Positions 28,043 through 36,251 of a DNA stretch of 64,000 nucleotides are shown piece after piece. The translations under genes and the position numbers were made by a program. Numbering within the stretch: position 1 is the stretch's first letter; every line of letters starts with the position of its first letter. This stretch comes from Caecibacter massiliensis (GTDB taxonomy: Bacteria > Bacillota > Negativicutes > Veillonellales > Megasphaeraceae). Where the stretch lies: NCBI GenBank assembly GCA_900095875.1, contig LT608311.1, positions 2,450,774 to 2,514,773 of the forward strand. Direction: 5' to 3'. The notes beneath the pieces are model-generated. The model searched no databases. It was not told where the DNA came from and was given only the letters and a program-made list of their open reading frames with translations.

Positions 28043-28588
28043 ATGGCAGATAACGAACAGAACGCAGAAGTAACGCAAATGAAGATTGTAAAATTTAAAA
28101 CAACCGTCGAACGACTGCAAAAATATTTATGGCCTTATAGGTCTTCTTCAAGTATTCCTTGTGTTCCTGTAGGTCCTGAATGGCTTTCTTCATACGTCGA
28201 TAATCCCTATATCAACATGTTAGTAGCAGAATCTATTTTTTCCCGGTGTGAGATGGGAAATAATGTATATGGTTATGTTCAAAACAATAGTTTCTCTATT
28301 TCTAAGCCCAATGCTACTGGCAGCAGCTATTATGATATCCGTGTTCCCGAGTCTGCTCCCTACGATACAGTTTTTTGGTTCTTTATGCTTGCCGCCATCG
28401 ATGACCGCATTTATAATGATCAGCTGGATTATATTGTGGACGTGGCCTACCTCCTGCACTTCACCGAAGCGATGATCCGTGACTGGTGCCGTGCCGTCGT
28501 CTACATCCTCGATGGTCATATCCTGTCTCCCGACTGCGACCTTACGTGTGAAACAGAAGAAGGAAAAACCTTCTTCCTCCATCAGTAG
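28043..28588 (+). CDS. Hypothetical protein with possible TerB-like helical domain
   Basis: A 181-residue protein I do not firmly recognise. The C-terminal part (~112-175), with FFMLAAIDDRIYNDQLDYI then LLHFTEAMIRDWCRAVVYIL, is helical with acidic residues at turns and recalls TerB-type domains of tellurite/stress systems. The first ~110 residues are rich in Ser, Asn and Tyr and their DNA (about 28080-28400) is visibly more A/T-rich than the second half or the neighbours. AAAGGAG precedes the ATG. It closes the WYL/AAA+ cassette. The TerB assignment is a guess. Confidence 0.55.
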   Translation: MADNEQNAEVTQMKIVKFKTTVERLQKYLWPYRSSSSIPCVPVGPEWLSSYVDNPYINMLVAESIFSRCEMGNNVYGYVQNNSFSISKPNATGSSYYDIRVPESAPYDTVFWFFMLAAIDDRIYNDQLDYIVDVAYLLHFTEAMIRDWCRAVVYILDGHILSPDCDLTCETEEGKTFFLHQ

Positions 28589-28681
28589 GAAGAGATTATT
28601 TGCAGGGGAAGCTGTCAGCTATGCTGACTGAAGGGGCTTCGTTTATATTCAGAGTTTCTATATATGTTGCGTCCGTTTTCT

Positions 28682-28727
28682 GCCGCAGCAGCTGGCATTG
28701 TATGCCAGCTGCCGCGGCATTTTGTTT
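28682..28727 (+). terminator. Intrinsic terminator closing the WYL/AAA+ cassette
   Basis: A 16-bp stem with one mismatch (28682-28697 against 28703-28718, ends GCTGGCA/TGCCAGC) is followed by ATTTTGTTT. Downstream, 28728-28876 is A/T-rich with two TATAAT boxes (28789-28794, 28839-28844) that may serve mmdA; no good -35 was found. Confidence 0.8.
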
Positions 28728-28876
28728 CCTTATGATGATACGGTGTACGTATTTACAAATTTTTGTGGAATGATGAGTAAAATAGTATTATAATAAATAG
28801 AGAATAACTGTAGTAAAAACATGGGAAATATGATAAAATATAATAACTATGCGATAAAGTGTATTGGAGGTGCATT

Positions 28877-30406
28877 ATGGCAACAGTTCAGGAAAAGATT
28901 GAGCTCCTGCATCAGAAGCTTGATACGATAGAAATGGGCGGCGGCCAGCAGAAAATTGATAAACAGCATGAAAAAGGGAAGATGACAGCCCGGGAACGGC
29001 TGCATATGCTTTTTGACGAAGGCAGTTTTACCGAAATCAGCCAGTTTATCCATCACCGCTGCACCAATTTTGGCATGGAAAAGAAGGAAATCCCCGGCGA
29101 CGGCGTCGTCACGGGATACGGCAATGTCAATGGCCGCCTCGTCTTTGCCTATGCAGAAGATTTTACCGTCGAAGGCGGGTCTCTCGGTGAAATGCATGCC
29201 CACAAGATCTGCCAGGTACAGGAAATGGCACTCAAAATGGGAGCTCCCATTGTCGGTATCAATGATTCCGGCGGTGCCCGCATCCAGGAAGGTGTCGATG
29301 CCCTTTCCGGATTTGGCCGCATCTTTATGAATAATACCAAGGCGTCCGGAGTCATTCCCCAGATTTCTGTCATCATGGGACCCTGTGCCGGCGGTGCCGT
29401 CTACAGTCCGGCCCTGACCGATTTCATCTACATGGTAAAGAACACGAGCAACATGTTCATTACGGGACCGAAGGTCATCAAATCGGTCACTATGGAAGAA
29501 GTGACGGCAGAAGACCTGGGCGGTGCCGTAGCGCACAATACCATTTCCGGCGTGGCGCATTTTGCCTGTGAAAACGAAACGGACTGCATCGAGCAGATTA
29601 AATACCTGCTCGATTTCCTGCCCAGCAATAACATGGAAGAAGCTCCCGTATACGATTCGTCCGATGATTCCGGACGGATGGATGAATCCCTCGATTCCAT
29701 CATTCCCGACAGCGACAACGTAGCTTACGATATGGTTGATGTCATCAAATCCTGCGTCGATAACGGGGAAATCTATCAGGTGCTGGAAAACTATGCCATG
29801 AACATGATTACCTGCTTTGCCCGTTTCGACGGCCAGAGCGTGGGTATCATTGCCAATCAGCCTAAATTCCTAGCCGGCTGCCTCGACATCAATGCTTCCG
29901 ACAAGGCTGCCCGCTTCATCCGCTTCTGCGATGCCTTCAATATCCCTGTCGTCACCTTCGTGGACGTACCAGGATTCCTGCCGGGCATCAATCAGGAACA
30001 CGGCGGCATCATCCGCCACGGTGCCAAACTGCTCTACGCATACTGCGAAGCGACAGTTCCCAAAGTGACGGTCGTCACGCGCAAAGCCTACGGCGGCGCC
30101 TATATCGGCATGTGCTGCCGCCAGCTCGGCGCCGACATGGTATTTGCCTGGCCGACAGCGGAAATCGCCGTCATGGGACCTGATGGAGCAGCTGACATCA
30201 TTTTCAAACGCGATTCTGACAAGGAAGCCAAGAAACAGGAATATATCAAGGAATTCCTGACACCGTACAAAGCGGCGGAACACGGCTACGTCGATTGCGT
30301 CATCGATCCGAAAGAAACGCGTCCGCGCATCATCAATGCCCTGGCTATGCTCTACAGCAAGCGGGAAGACCGGCCGCAGAAGAAACACGGTAATATTCCG
30401 TTATAA
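28877..30406 (+). CDS. mmdA: Methylmalonyl-CoA decarboxylase alpha subunit (carboxyltransferase)
   Basis: The 509-residue carboxyltransferase moves CO2 from methylmalonyl-CoA to biotin in the sodium-pump decarboxylase or in a carboxylase. Length and motifs match MmdA/PccB: KMTARERL near residue 40, NDSGGARIQEGV near 125, GPCAGGAVYSPALTDF near 165 and a C-terminal KKHGNIPL. The ATG at 28877 is six bases after GGAGG. The downstream OadG-like and biotin carrier genes favour the sodium-pump form over propionyl-CoA carboxylase; glutaconyl-CoA decarboxylase alpha is longer. Confidence 0.9.
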   Translation: MATVQEKIELLHQKLDTIEMGGGQQKIDKQHEKGKMTARERLHMLFDEGSFTEISQFIHHRCTNFGMEKKEIPGDGVVTGYGNVNGRLVFAYAEDFTVEGGSLGEMHAHKICQVQEMALKMGAPIVGINDSGGARIQEGVDALSGFGRIFMNNTKASGVIPQISVIMGPCAGGAVYSPALTDFIYMVKNTSNMFITGPKVIKSVTMEEVTAEDLGGAVAHNTISGVAHFACENETDCIEQIKYLLDFLPSNNMEEAPVYDSSDDSGRMDESLDSIIPDSDNVAYDMVDVIKSCVDNGEIYQVLENYAMNMITCFARFDGQSVGIIANQPKFLAGCLDINASDKAARFIRFCDAFNIPVVTFVDVPGFLPGINQEHGGIIRHGAKLLYAYCEATVPKVTVVTRKAYGGAYIGMCCRQLGADMVFAWPTAEIAVMGPDGAADIIFKRDSDKEAKKQEYIKEFLTPYKAAEHGYVDCVIDPKETRPRIINALAMLYSKREDRPQKKHGNIPL

Positions 30407-30420
30407 GGGGGAATCAGGTC

Positions 30421-30918
30421 ATGGAAGAAACATCAGCCATTTCGATGGAACTCGTATTAGCGGCCCTGATTGCCCTGGCTGTGCTGCTCCTGCTCGGCTG
30501 GTATATTTTAAACAGCAAGATTCAATCGCTGGCTGCGGATGTAAAAGCCCTGCAGAAAGAACGGGATGGCCTTCTGGCACGCCTGAACGCGGCAGAAGAA
30601 AAACTGGCTGCGGCTCCGGCCTCTCCGGCAGCAGCTTCGTCTCCTGTAGAACCGGCAGAACCGGCTGTGCAGGAAGTGGCGGAAACTGTGGCAGAAGAAC
30701 CGGTGCAGACTGCCTCTGTGGAAGAGCCGGAAACAGATGCTATAGAAGACGTCCCATCGGATAGTGAAATACCGCCTGAAGTCGTAGCCGTCATCATGGC
30801 TGCCGTTGCCGCCTGCGGTTACAGCCCTGCAGCCATCCGGTCGATACGGCGGGATACAACCCGGCCGCATCAGAGCCGTGGCTGGGTCATGGCAGGCCGT
30901 CTGGCTGGTATGAGATAA
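30421..30918 (+). CDS. mmdD: Methylmalonyl-CoA decarboxylase delta subunit (OadG-like)
   Basis: A 165-residue protein with one N-terminal membrane span (MELVLAALIALAVLLLLGWY), a coiled coil, a long Ala/Pro/Glu linker, and a C-terminal EIPPEVVAVIMAAVAACGY ... SIRRD segment ending in WVMAGRLAGM. That arrangement is typical of MmdD/OadG, which ties the carboxyltransferase to the membrane beta subunit. The linker is longer than in the ~115-residue Veillonella protein. It lies 14 bp after mmdA. Confidence 0.88.
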   Translation: MEETSAISMELVLAALIALAVLLLLGWYILNSKIQSLAADVKALQKERDGLLARLNAAEEKLAAAPASPAAASSPVEPAEPAVQEVAETVAEEPVQTASVEEPETDAIEDVPSDSEIPPEVVAVIMAAVAACGYSPAAIRSIRRDTTRPHQSRGWVMAGRLAGMR

Positions 30919-30949
30919 GAGAAATTGGACTCCAGGAGGAATTAGTATA

Positions 30950-31369
30950 ATGAAAAAATTTAACGTAACTGTCAATGGCAAGACCTATGAAGTAGAAGTA
31001 GAAGAAGTTGGCGCCCCTCAGAAGGCAGCTGCGCCGGCTGCTCCTGCTGCAGCTCCGGCACCGTCTCCAGCCGCGCAGCCTGTACAGAAAGCACCGGCAG
31101 CCCAGCCGGCTCCGGCAGCGCCGGTTGTTCCCAAAGGCCCGGTTCCGGAAGGAGCCATCACGGTAAAAGCTCCTATGCCGGGCAAGATTTCCGCAGTCAA
31201 GGCAGAAAGTGGTGCGTCAGTCAAGAGAGGTGATGTACTGGTCGTACTGGAAGCGATGAAGATGCAGAACGATATTACTGCCACAGCTGATGGAACCCTT
31301 CATGAAATCCGTGTCCAGGTCGGTGATAACGTTAAGACAGGAGATATCTTAGCCGTTATTACCCAATAG
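30950..31369 (+). CDS. mmdC: Biotin carboxyl carrier protein, methylmalonyl-CoA decarboxylase gamma subunit
   Basis: The 139-residue carrier has an N-terminal ~25-residue strand region, a ~45-residue Ala/Pro linker and a biotinyl domain whose VLEAMKMQNDI contains the biotinylated lysine near residue 104. It shuttles carboxybiotin between MmdA and the membrane beta subunit. AGGAGG sits well upstream of the ATG. It is the third gene of the mmd operon; no mmdB follows. Confidence 0.93.
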   Translation: MKKFNVTVNGKTYEVEVEEVGAPQKAAAPAAPAAAPAPSPAAQPVQKAPAAQPAPAAPVVPKGPVPEGAITVKAPMPGKISAVKAESGASVKRGDVLVVLEAMKMQNDITATADGTLHEIRVQVGDNVKTGDILAVITQ

Positions 31370-31387
31370 TGAGAAGAGGTAATCTCC

Positions 31388-31810
31388 ATGAAAATATCTA
31401 CCCGTGGTCGTTATGCATTGCGTCTGATGCTGGAACTGGCTATGCACGAACAGGAGCCCCGCTATATTTCCATCAAGGGGATAGCGGATCACCAGCATCT
31501 TTCCGAGAAGTATCTGGAACAGATTGTCACACGTTTGGGACGGGGCGGCATGGTATTCAGTGCCCGCGGTCCGGCTGGCGGCTACCGGTTGGCACGGCCG
31601 CCTGAAGAGTTTACCATAGGTGAAATACTGCGTCTGATGGAAGGTGATTTGTCACCTGTCCCGGAAATCAACCCTGATCTGCCGCCGTGCGCTGTAGAGT
31701 ATGTGTGGAAGAAACTGGCTACGGCTATCAACGATGTCGTCGATCACATTACGCTGCAGGATCTGGTGCGTCTGCAGCATGAAATGGATAAAGACAAAAA
31801 AGGTAGATAA
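31388..31810 (+). CDS. Rrf2-family transcriptional regulator
   Basis: The 140-residue regulator begins MKISTRGRYALRLMLELA, the Rrf2 signature, with LSEKYLEQIVTRL and the GPAGGYRLARPP wing near residues 60-71. IscR-type members bind a 2Fe-2S cluster through three cysteines, but only one cysteine (near residue 98, PPCAVE) is present where the cluster loop should be. It may sense something else, or be the metal-free CymR-like type. It lies 18 bp after mmdC and may be co-transcribed. Confidence 0.92.
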   Translation: MKISTRGRYALRLMLELAMHEQEPRYISIKGIADHQHLSEKYLEQIVTRLGRGGMVFSARGPAGGYRLARPPEEFTIGEILRLMEGDLSPVPEINPDLPPCAVEYVWKKLATAINDVVDHITLQDLVRLQHEMDKDKKGR

Positions 31811-31832
31811 GCAGGAGATGCAGAAATAGAAG

Positions 31833-31866
31833 AACCCCGCAGGAGGATGATTCCTTCCTGTGGGGT
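31833..31866. terminator. Terminator between convergent genes
   Basis: AACCCCGCAGGAGGA pairs with TCCTTCCTGTGGGGTT around a short loop, with T-rich sequence on the plus side; it can act in both directions for the Rrf2 gene and the thioesterase. Confidence 0.8.
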
Positions 31867-31879
31867 TTTGCTTACGAAG

Positions 31880-32278
31880 TTATTTTTTCAGTTTGCTTTC
31901 CGCCTTGGCGACAAACGGTGCCGATTCGATGATGAACCGTTCGTGAACGGCTTCCCCAACGAGTCCGGCATCATCCCAGGCCTGGATGGTAAAGGTCAGT
32001 TTTCGTCTGTCCTGTTCTGTCAGGACGGCTTTGGCACGGACTGTAAGGCCAATAGGAGTGGCCGACAGGTGCTTGACGTTCATGGAGATGCCGACGGTGC
32101 TATAGCCTTCCGGCAGCTGGGAATCACCGGCCAGAACGGCGGCGTGTTCCATAAGGCCTACCAGTGCCGGTGTGGCGTAGACGGGGGCCGTGCCGCTGGC
32201 GTAGCGGATAGCTGTATTCTGTTCGGTAACTTTTTCTGTTGTTTCTGCAGAAGACTGCAGAGTAAGTGTGAAATCCAT
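31880..32278 (-). CDS. Thioesterase family protein (FlK-like hotdog)
   Basis: The 132-residue protein resembles the fluoroacetyl-CoA thioesterase-like group: a TPALVGLMEHAAVLA segment near residue 37 with the conserved Glu-His, then GYSTVGISMNVKHLSATP, which carries the conserved His near 69. It should hydrolyse a short acyl-CoA in the cytoplasm. It runs opposite to its neighbours and shares a terminator with the Rrf2 gene. Substrate unknown. Confidence 0.8.
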   Translation of the reverse strand: MDFTLTLQSSAETTEKVTEQNTAIRYASGTAPVYATPALVGLMEHAAVLAGDSQLPEGYSTVGISMNVKHLSATPIGLTVRAKAVLTEQDRRKLTFTIQAWDDAGLVGEAVHERFIIESAPFVAKAESKLKK

Positions 32279-32356
32279 TATTTCATCCCTCGCTATTCAT
32301 TTTTTTATTTTATTGTACCATATTGTGCGCAGAATGAATAGGACGGGTCCGGCCAG

Positions 32357-32385
32357 TGGACTTTATAAAAGAAATACGGTACAAT
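32357..32385 (+). promoter_or_regulatory. Weak candidate promoter
   Basis: TGGACT (32357-32362) and TACAAT (32380-32385) are 17 bp apart, 40 bp before the GTG of the exported hypothetical protein. Confidence 0.35.
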
Positions 32386-32425
32386 GAATTATACTTGTAA
32401 GCAATAGGAGAAGGAAGGGTAGCTC

Positions 32426-33100
32426 GTGAAGGGTAAATGGTGTCTTCTGGCTCTGGCTCTTATCTGCCTGAGCCTGCCTGTAATGGCGAAAGATAAAGAT
32501 AAAGGCGTGGAAACGCGGTTTGACAACTGGGGAATCGTGACAGTGCCTCCGGATATCACGATGGAAGAAGGGACGCAGCCATTTCTGACAGCCCGGTCTT
32601 ATGGCAATGATGTCGTACGTATGCTGGAAGAAATATATCCGGCCGAACCGGTATGCTGGCAGATTGTAGAAAAGGATGATGCCAGTTTTCAATACGGATA
32701 CATGTTGCGCTACAGTCTTGACATCTGGCAGGTGGAAGCGGCCGTAGAAGGAAAACAGCAGGAGAATGCCTATCTCCGCGATATTGGCAGCCGCCCGTCG
32801 GTGCAGACGCTGGCCAGCCATGCCAATAACCGGCTCCGTATTTCTCTCCCATCAGAATTTGAACTGGTTCAGCCATTCACGGCACGGAAAGTGCGGGGGA
32901 CGACGTTCTATGAAAGCCGGCTGCGTCACGTACTGCTCATCAACCAGTCTTATTTTACCGAGTCCATTTATGTTCTGGCCTGGCAGCATGGCGATTTCGT
33001 TGAAATAGCCGTTATCTTCGGTCACAACGAAGAAGATCAGCATCTTCCCGATACACTGCTGTCTGCGCTGGAAAATGCAAAAAAAATGCCGCGTTCATAG
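32426..33100 (+). CDS. Hypothetical exported protein
   Basis: A 224-residue protein with a signal peptide at residues ~1-21 (CLLALALICLSLPVMA) and a mature domain of unrecognised family, rich in beta-like strands (WGIVTVPPDITMEEG). No catalytic motif is visible. A GTG start at 32426 follows GGAAGGG. It is a single-gene unit ending in a bidirectional terminator that contains its stop codon. Confidence 0.7.
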   Translation: MKGKWCLLALALICLSLPVMAKDKDKGVETRFDNWGIVTVPPDITMEEGTQPFLTARSYGNDVVRMLEEIYPAEPVCWQIVEKDDASFQYGYMLRYSLDIWQVEAAVEGKQQENAYLRDIGSRPSVQTLASHANNRLRISLPSEFELVQPFTARKVRGTTFYESRLRHVLLINQSYFTESIYVLAWQHGDFVEIAVIFGHNEEDQHLPDTLLSALENAKKMPRS

Positions 33101-33110
33101 CGGCATTTTT
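33082..33110. terminator. Bidirectional terminator overlapping a stop codon
   Basis: AAAATGCCG and CGGCATTTT pair around CGTTCATAG, with A- and T-runs on both sides. The loop contains the TAG of the exported hypothetical gene. It serves this gene and the convergent acetolactate synthase. Confidence 0.85.
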
Positions 33111-33127
33111 TCGTAAGATCACCTTTC

Positions 33128-34780
33128 TCAAAGTTCCTTCATCAGTTCTTCCAGATGATGGGTCAGTTTCATATTTTCACTGTAATCGATGGGGCAGTCG
33201 ATGATGACTGGTTTATCCTGCTTGAAGGCTTTGATGAGCGTCGGCAGCAGGTCTTCCGCCTTTTCGATGCGGTAGCCGATGGCCCCCATGCTTTCGGCAA
33301 ATTTCACGAAATCAGGATTGGTGAAATCGACGTATTCGTGATGGCCGTACTGCATGTCCTGCTTCCATTTGATCAGGCCGTAGCTGCGGTCATTGAAGAT
33401 GAGGGTGACGAAATTCGTTCCCAGCCGGTGAGCCGTTTCGAATTCCTGGCAGTTCATCATGAAGCCGGCATCACCAGTGATGGCCAGCACTTTTCTGTCA
33501 GGATGGACCAGTTTTGCGGCAATAGCGCCGGGGACGGCCAGACCCATGGTGGCGAATCCGTTGGAGATGATGCATGTATTGGGCTTATAGCAGTTATAAT
33601 GGCGGGCAACCCAGACCTTATTGGCCCCTACGTCGGAGATGACGATATCATCCTTGTCCATGACGCGCCGGCAGTCGATGAGTGCTTTCTGCGGCTTGAC
33701 AGGATAGGAAAGGTCCTGGGCATAGCTTTCATGTTCTTCGACCATCTGTTTCCGCAGATTGAGGAAGGGGACCGGTTCCTGCAGGCGGGCTGCTTTATTC
33801 ATGATCCGTTCCAGCGCATCGGGAATATTGCCGACGACTTCCACTTCGGGCTGGTAATTTTTGTTGATGTCGGCCGGCATCGTATCGATATGGATGATAT
33901 CGGCGTTGGACATGTGCCATTTAGCCGGGGCATATTCGATGATATCGTAGCCGATGGCGATGACCAGGCTGGCTTTTTCCAACATCTTCGTCTGATAATC
34001 GTCCATGGGGATGCCGACAGTCCACATCGAATAGGGATTGTCAAAGGGAATAGCCCCTTTGGCCATCATCGTATTGATAACCGGCAGTTTCAGCTTTTCT
34101 GCAAATTTGGTGAGCATTTCCGTGGCATGGCTGCGGATAACGCTGCTTCCGGCGAGGATGACCGGATTCTTGGCATAGGAAATCATGGATGCAGCGGCTT
34201 CAATCTGCGCTTCCAGGGCCGTTTCCGGCTGGATGGTCTTGCGCTGCAGTGGCCTTTCGTCGTCATCGACGGGCATTTTACTGATATTGACCGGCAGGTC
34301 GATGAAGGTAGCACCTGGTTTTTCCCGTTCGGCATATTTAAAGGCGAGCCGTGTGATTTCTGCCATCGTATCAGGCCGGACGACCGTATAGGCGCGGCGG
34401 GTGATCGGTTCAAACATAGAGCGCAGGTCCAGATACTGATGGGCCGTAATGTGCATCTTGTCTGTGCCTACCTGACCGGAAATAGCAACCAGCGGCGCCC
34501 CGTCGCAGTCGGCATCGGCAACGCCGGTGATGAGGTTTGTCGCCCCCGGCCCGAGAGTTGCCATGCAGACGCCGGCCTTGCCGGTCAGTCTGCCATAGAC
34601 GTCAGCCATAAAGGCAGCGCCCTGTTCGTGACGGACAGTGATGAATTCTATTTTAGATCTTTTCAGCGCTTCCATGATGGCGAGGTTTTCTTCGCCGGGA
34701 ATGCCAAAAATATAATGAACGCCTTCTTCTTCCAGACATTCGACTAAAAGATCGGCTGTATTGCGCTGTTTTGTTTTCAT
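33128..34780 (-). CDS. alsS: Acetolactate synthase, catabolic type (thiamine diphosphate enzyme)
   Basis: The 550-residue enzyme condenses two pyruvates to 2-acetolactate. It has FGIPGEENL near residue 23, RHEQGAAFMADVYGR with the catalytic Glu near 48, GPGATNL, and the TPP-binding GDAGFMMNCQEFET near 435. No small regulatory subunit gene lies beside it, and the sequence pattern resembles the FAD-independent catabolic AlsS used in acetoin formation or pH homeostasis. ATG at 34780 follows GAGGGG; an upstream start at 34831 is less likely. Confidence 0.85.
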   Translation of the reverse strand: MKTKQRNTADLLVECLEEEGVHYIFGIPGEENLAIMEALKRSKIEFITVRHEQGAAFMADVYGRLTGKAGVCMATLGPGATNLITGVADADCDGAPLVAISGQVGTDKMHITAHQYLDLRSMFEPITRRAYTVVRPDTMAEITRLAFKYAEREKPGATFIDLPVNISKMPVDDDERPLQRKTIQPETALEAQIEAAASMISYAKNPVILAGSSVIRSHATEMLTKFAEKLKLPVINTMMAKGAIPFDNPYSMWTVGIPMDDYQTKMLEKASLVIAIGYDIIEYAPAKWHMSNADIIHIDTMPADINKNYQPEVEVVGNIPDALERIMNKAARLQEPVPFLNLRKQMVEEHESYAQDLSYPVKPQKALIDCRRVMDKDDIVISDVGANKVWVARHYNCYKPNTCIISNGFATMGLAVPGAIAAKLVHPDRKVLAITGDAGFMMNCQEFETAHRLGTNFVTLIFNDRSYGLIKWKQDMQYGHHEYVDFTNPDFVKFAESMGAIGYRIEKAEDLLPTLIKAFKQDKPVIIDCPIDYSENMKLTHHLEELMKEL

Positions 34781-34858
34781 TGGATGATCCCCTCTCTTAA
34801 TAACACAGATACTTTTCTGTTGCGGCTCCAATTATAGTATCTGGAAATGACTTTTTCA

Positions 34859-34875
34859 ATTTCACAATATGAAAT
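34859..34875. promoter_or_regulatory. Palindromic TTTC-N7-GAAA site 1
   Basis: ATTTCA-CAATA-TGAAAT is a perfect inverted repeat 79 bp upstream of the acetolactate synthase start, in the A/T-rich divergent region 34781-35070. A related site lies at 35042. No other feature was seen in this gap. Confidence 0.45.
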
Positions 34876-35041
34876 TTAATCTAGTTTTAATAATTCTTTC
34901 CTTTGCGAAAATGAATGAATGGAGAAATAAAATACTGTAAATACAAGGGTTTATCCAATGTTTATGATAAATTACCTGTCAAATATTATGCCGCTATGTA
35001 GAATTATATTCTGCATCATAAAATTTAACATACAAATTTTT

Positions 35042-35058
35042 CTTTCGTAATGTGAAAG
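35042..35058. promoter_or_regulatory. Palindromic TTTC-N7-GAAA site 2
   Basis: CTTTC-GTAATGT-GAAAG overlaps the ribosome binding region of the DUF523 gene, so a protein bound here could block it. It shares the TTTCnnAATnTGAAA core with site 1. Confidence 0.4.
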
Positions 35059-35070
35059 GAGATGTGATTT

Positions 35071-35517
35071 ATGCAGTTTATTATCATCAGTGCCTGTCTC
35101 TTAGGGCAATCCTGCCGTTATGACGGGCAATGCCGGGAGTATCCGGAGATTACCCCATTGTGCAGCCGGAAAGACATCGTGCTCATTCCCGTCTGTCCGG
35201 AACAGGCCGGAGGCCTGGCTACGCCGAGACCAGCAGCGGAACGATCAAAAAACGGCGTGTTTACCCGGGAAGGGCGCAATGTGACCGCTGAGTATGAACG
35301 GGGAGCACGTGAGGCACTGCGCCTGGCCAGGCTATATGGCTGCCGCTGGGCCGTCCTCAAGGAGAAAAGCCCGTCCTGTGGCAGCTTCTGCATTTACGAC
35401 GGCACGTTTACGCGCACTCTTACAGAAGGTGATGGCGTGACAGCGGCCCTGTTCAGGAAAGAGGGCATTTCCGTTGTTGGCGAAAGCCGTATTCCCTGGC
35501 TCCTGGAACAGTTGTAA
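35071..35517 (+). CDS. DUF523 family protein
   Basis: The 148-residue protein has the DUF523 (YbbK) pattern: ISACLLGQSCRYDGQ at the N-terminus, VCPEQAGGLATPR near residue 50 and KEKSPSCGS near 101, with conserved cysteines that may bind metal. Function of the family is unknown. It is divergent from the acetolactate synthase. Confidence 0.88.
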   Translation: MQFIIISACLLGQSCRYDGQCREYPEITPLCSRKDIVLIPVCPEQAGGLATPRPAAERSKNGVFTREGRNVTAEYERGAREALRLARLYGCRWAVLKEKSPSCGSFCIYDGTFTRTLTEGDGVTAALFRKEGISVVGESRIPWLLEQL

Positions 35518-35553
35518 GACGCCTGTTCTTACCGGCCGCCGTGGAAATATTGC

Positions 35554-35582
35554 TTGCTTTATAGGGGCCTCTTTGCTACAAT
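35554..35582 (+). promoter_or_regulatory. Candidate lepB promoter
   Basis: TTGCTT (35554-35559) and TACAAT (35577-35582) are exactly 17 bp apart, 28 bp before the lepB start. Confidence 0.6.
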
Positions 35583-35609
35583 ATATAAGTACGCGAGGAG
35601 GAACATATA

Positions 35610-36170
35610 GTGAATACGGTATTACATGAAATATTGGAATGGCTCTATGCCATTGTCATTGCGCTGGCCATTGCCATGGTTATCCATATATTCTTTTTGC
35701 AGCCGACACGGGTTTCAGGTGAATCCATGGTGCCGACCCTGCATAACGGTGAATATCTGATTATTTCAAAAATGGGACATATTATGGGAGATGTACCCAA
35801 TTACGGTGACATCGTCATCATCGACAGCCGCGTCGGCTATCCCCGGACGTGGAAAGATGACGTAGCCGAACCAATGGACAATTATCTGGCCCTGTTCAGC
35901 TCCCGCTTCCAGACGAAGAATGTCTGGGTAAAACGGGTCATTGGCCGCCCGGGCGACACGCTGGCTTTCCATGACGGCAAAGTATGGCGCAACGGTGAGG
36001 CTCTGGATGAACCGTATATCAATGAACCCATGACTTATAGCCGCAAAGGGGAGGTCCAGGTGCCGGAAGGATATGTCTTCTGCATGGGTGATAACCGTAA
36101 CCACAGCAGTGACAGCCGCTTCATCGGGCCGGTCCCGGTTGATCACGTCCTGGGGAAAGTCATTTGGTAA
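35610..36170 (+). CDS. lepB: Signal peptidase I
   Basis: The 186-residue inner-membrane serine protease cleaves signal peptides of exported proteins. One N-terminal span (residues ~10-30) precedes the catalytic serine in SGESMVPTL (~35-43), the lysine in VKRVIGRPGD (~108) and GDNRNHSSDSR near the end. The GTG start follows GAGGAGG by eight bases and it has its own promoter. Confidence 0.96.
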   Translation: MNTVLHEILEWLYAIVIALAIAMVIHIFFLQPTRVSGESMVPTLHNGEYLIISKMGHIMGDVPNYGDIVIIDSRVGYPRTWKDDVAEPMDNYLALFSSRFQTKNVWVKRVIGRPGDTLAFHDGKVWRNGEALDEPYINEPMTYSRKGEVQVPEGYVFCMGDNRNHSSDSRFIGPVPVDHVLGKVIW

Positions 36171-36179
36171 ATAGGGTGT

Positions 36180-36233
36180 AAGAGCCGGTGCGCGTACCGC
36201 TTGTATACGTGCCGTACTCTTGCACTTTTTTTG
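36180..36233 (+). terminator. Candidate terminator between lepB and queF
   Basis: AGAGCCGGTGCGCGTAC pairs with GTATACGTGCCGTACTCT using several G-T pairs, followed by TTGCACTTTTTTT. It does not match the preQ1 riboswitch consensus. Confidence 0.5.
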
Positions 36234-36251
36234 TAGGAAAGGAGTTTTTTT

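Noticed and set aside
33155-34747. Plus-strand frame of 530 codons opposite the acetolactate synthase
   Set aside because: The opposite strand has clear TPP-enzyme motifs; this frame is a high-GC shadow.
36171-36251. preQ1 riboswitch upstream of queF
   Set aside because: No preQ1-I or preQ1-II consensus was found; the hairpin is better read as a terminator.
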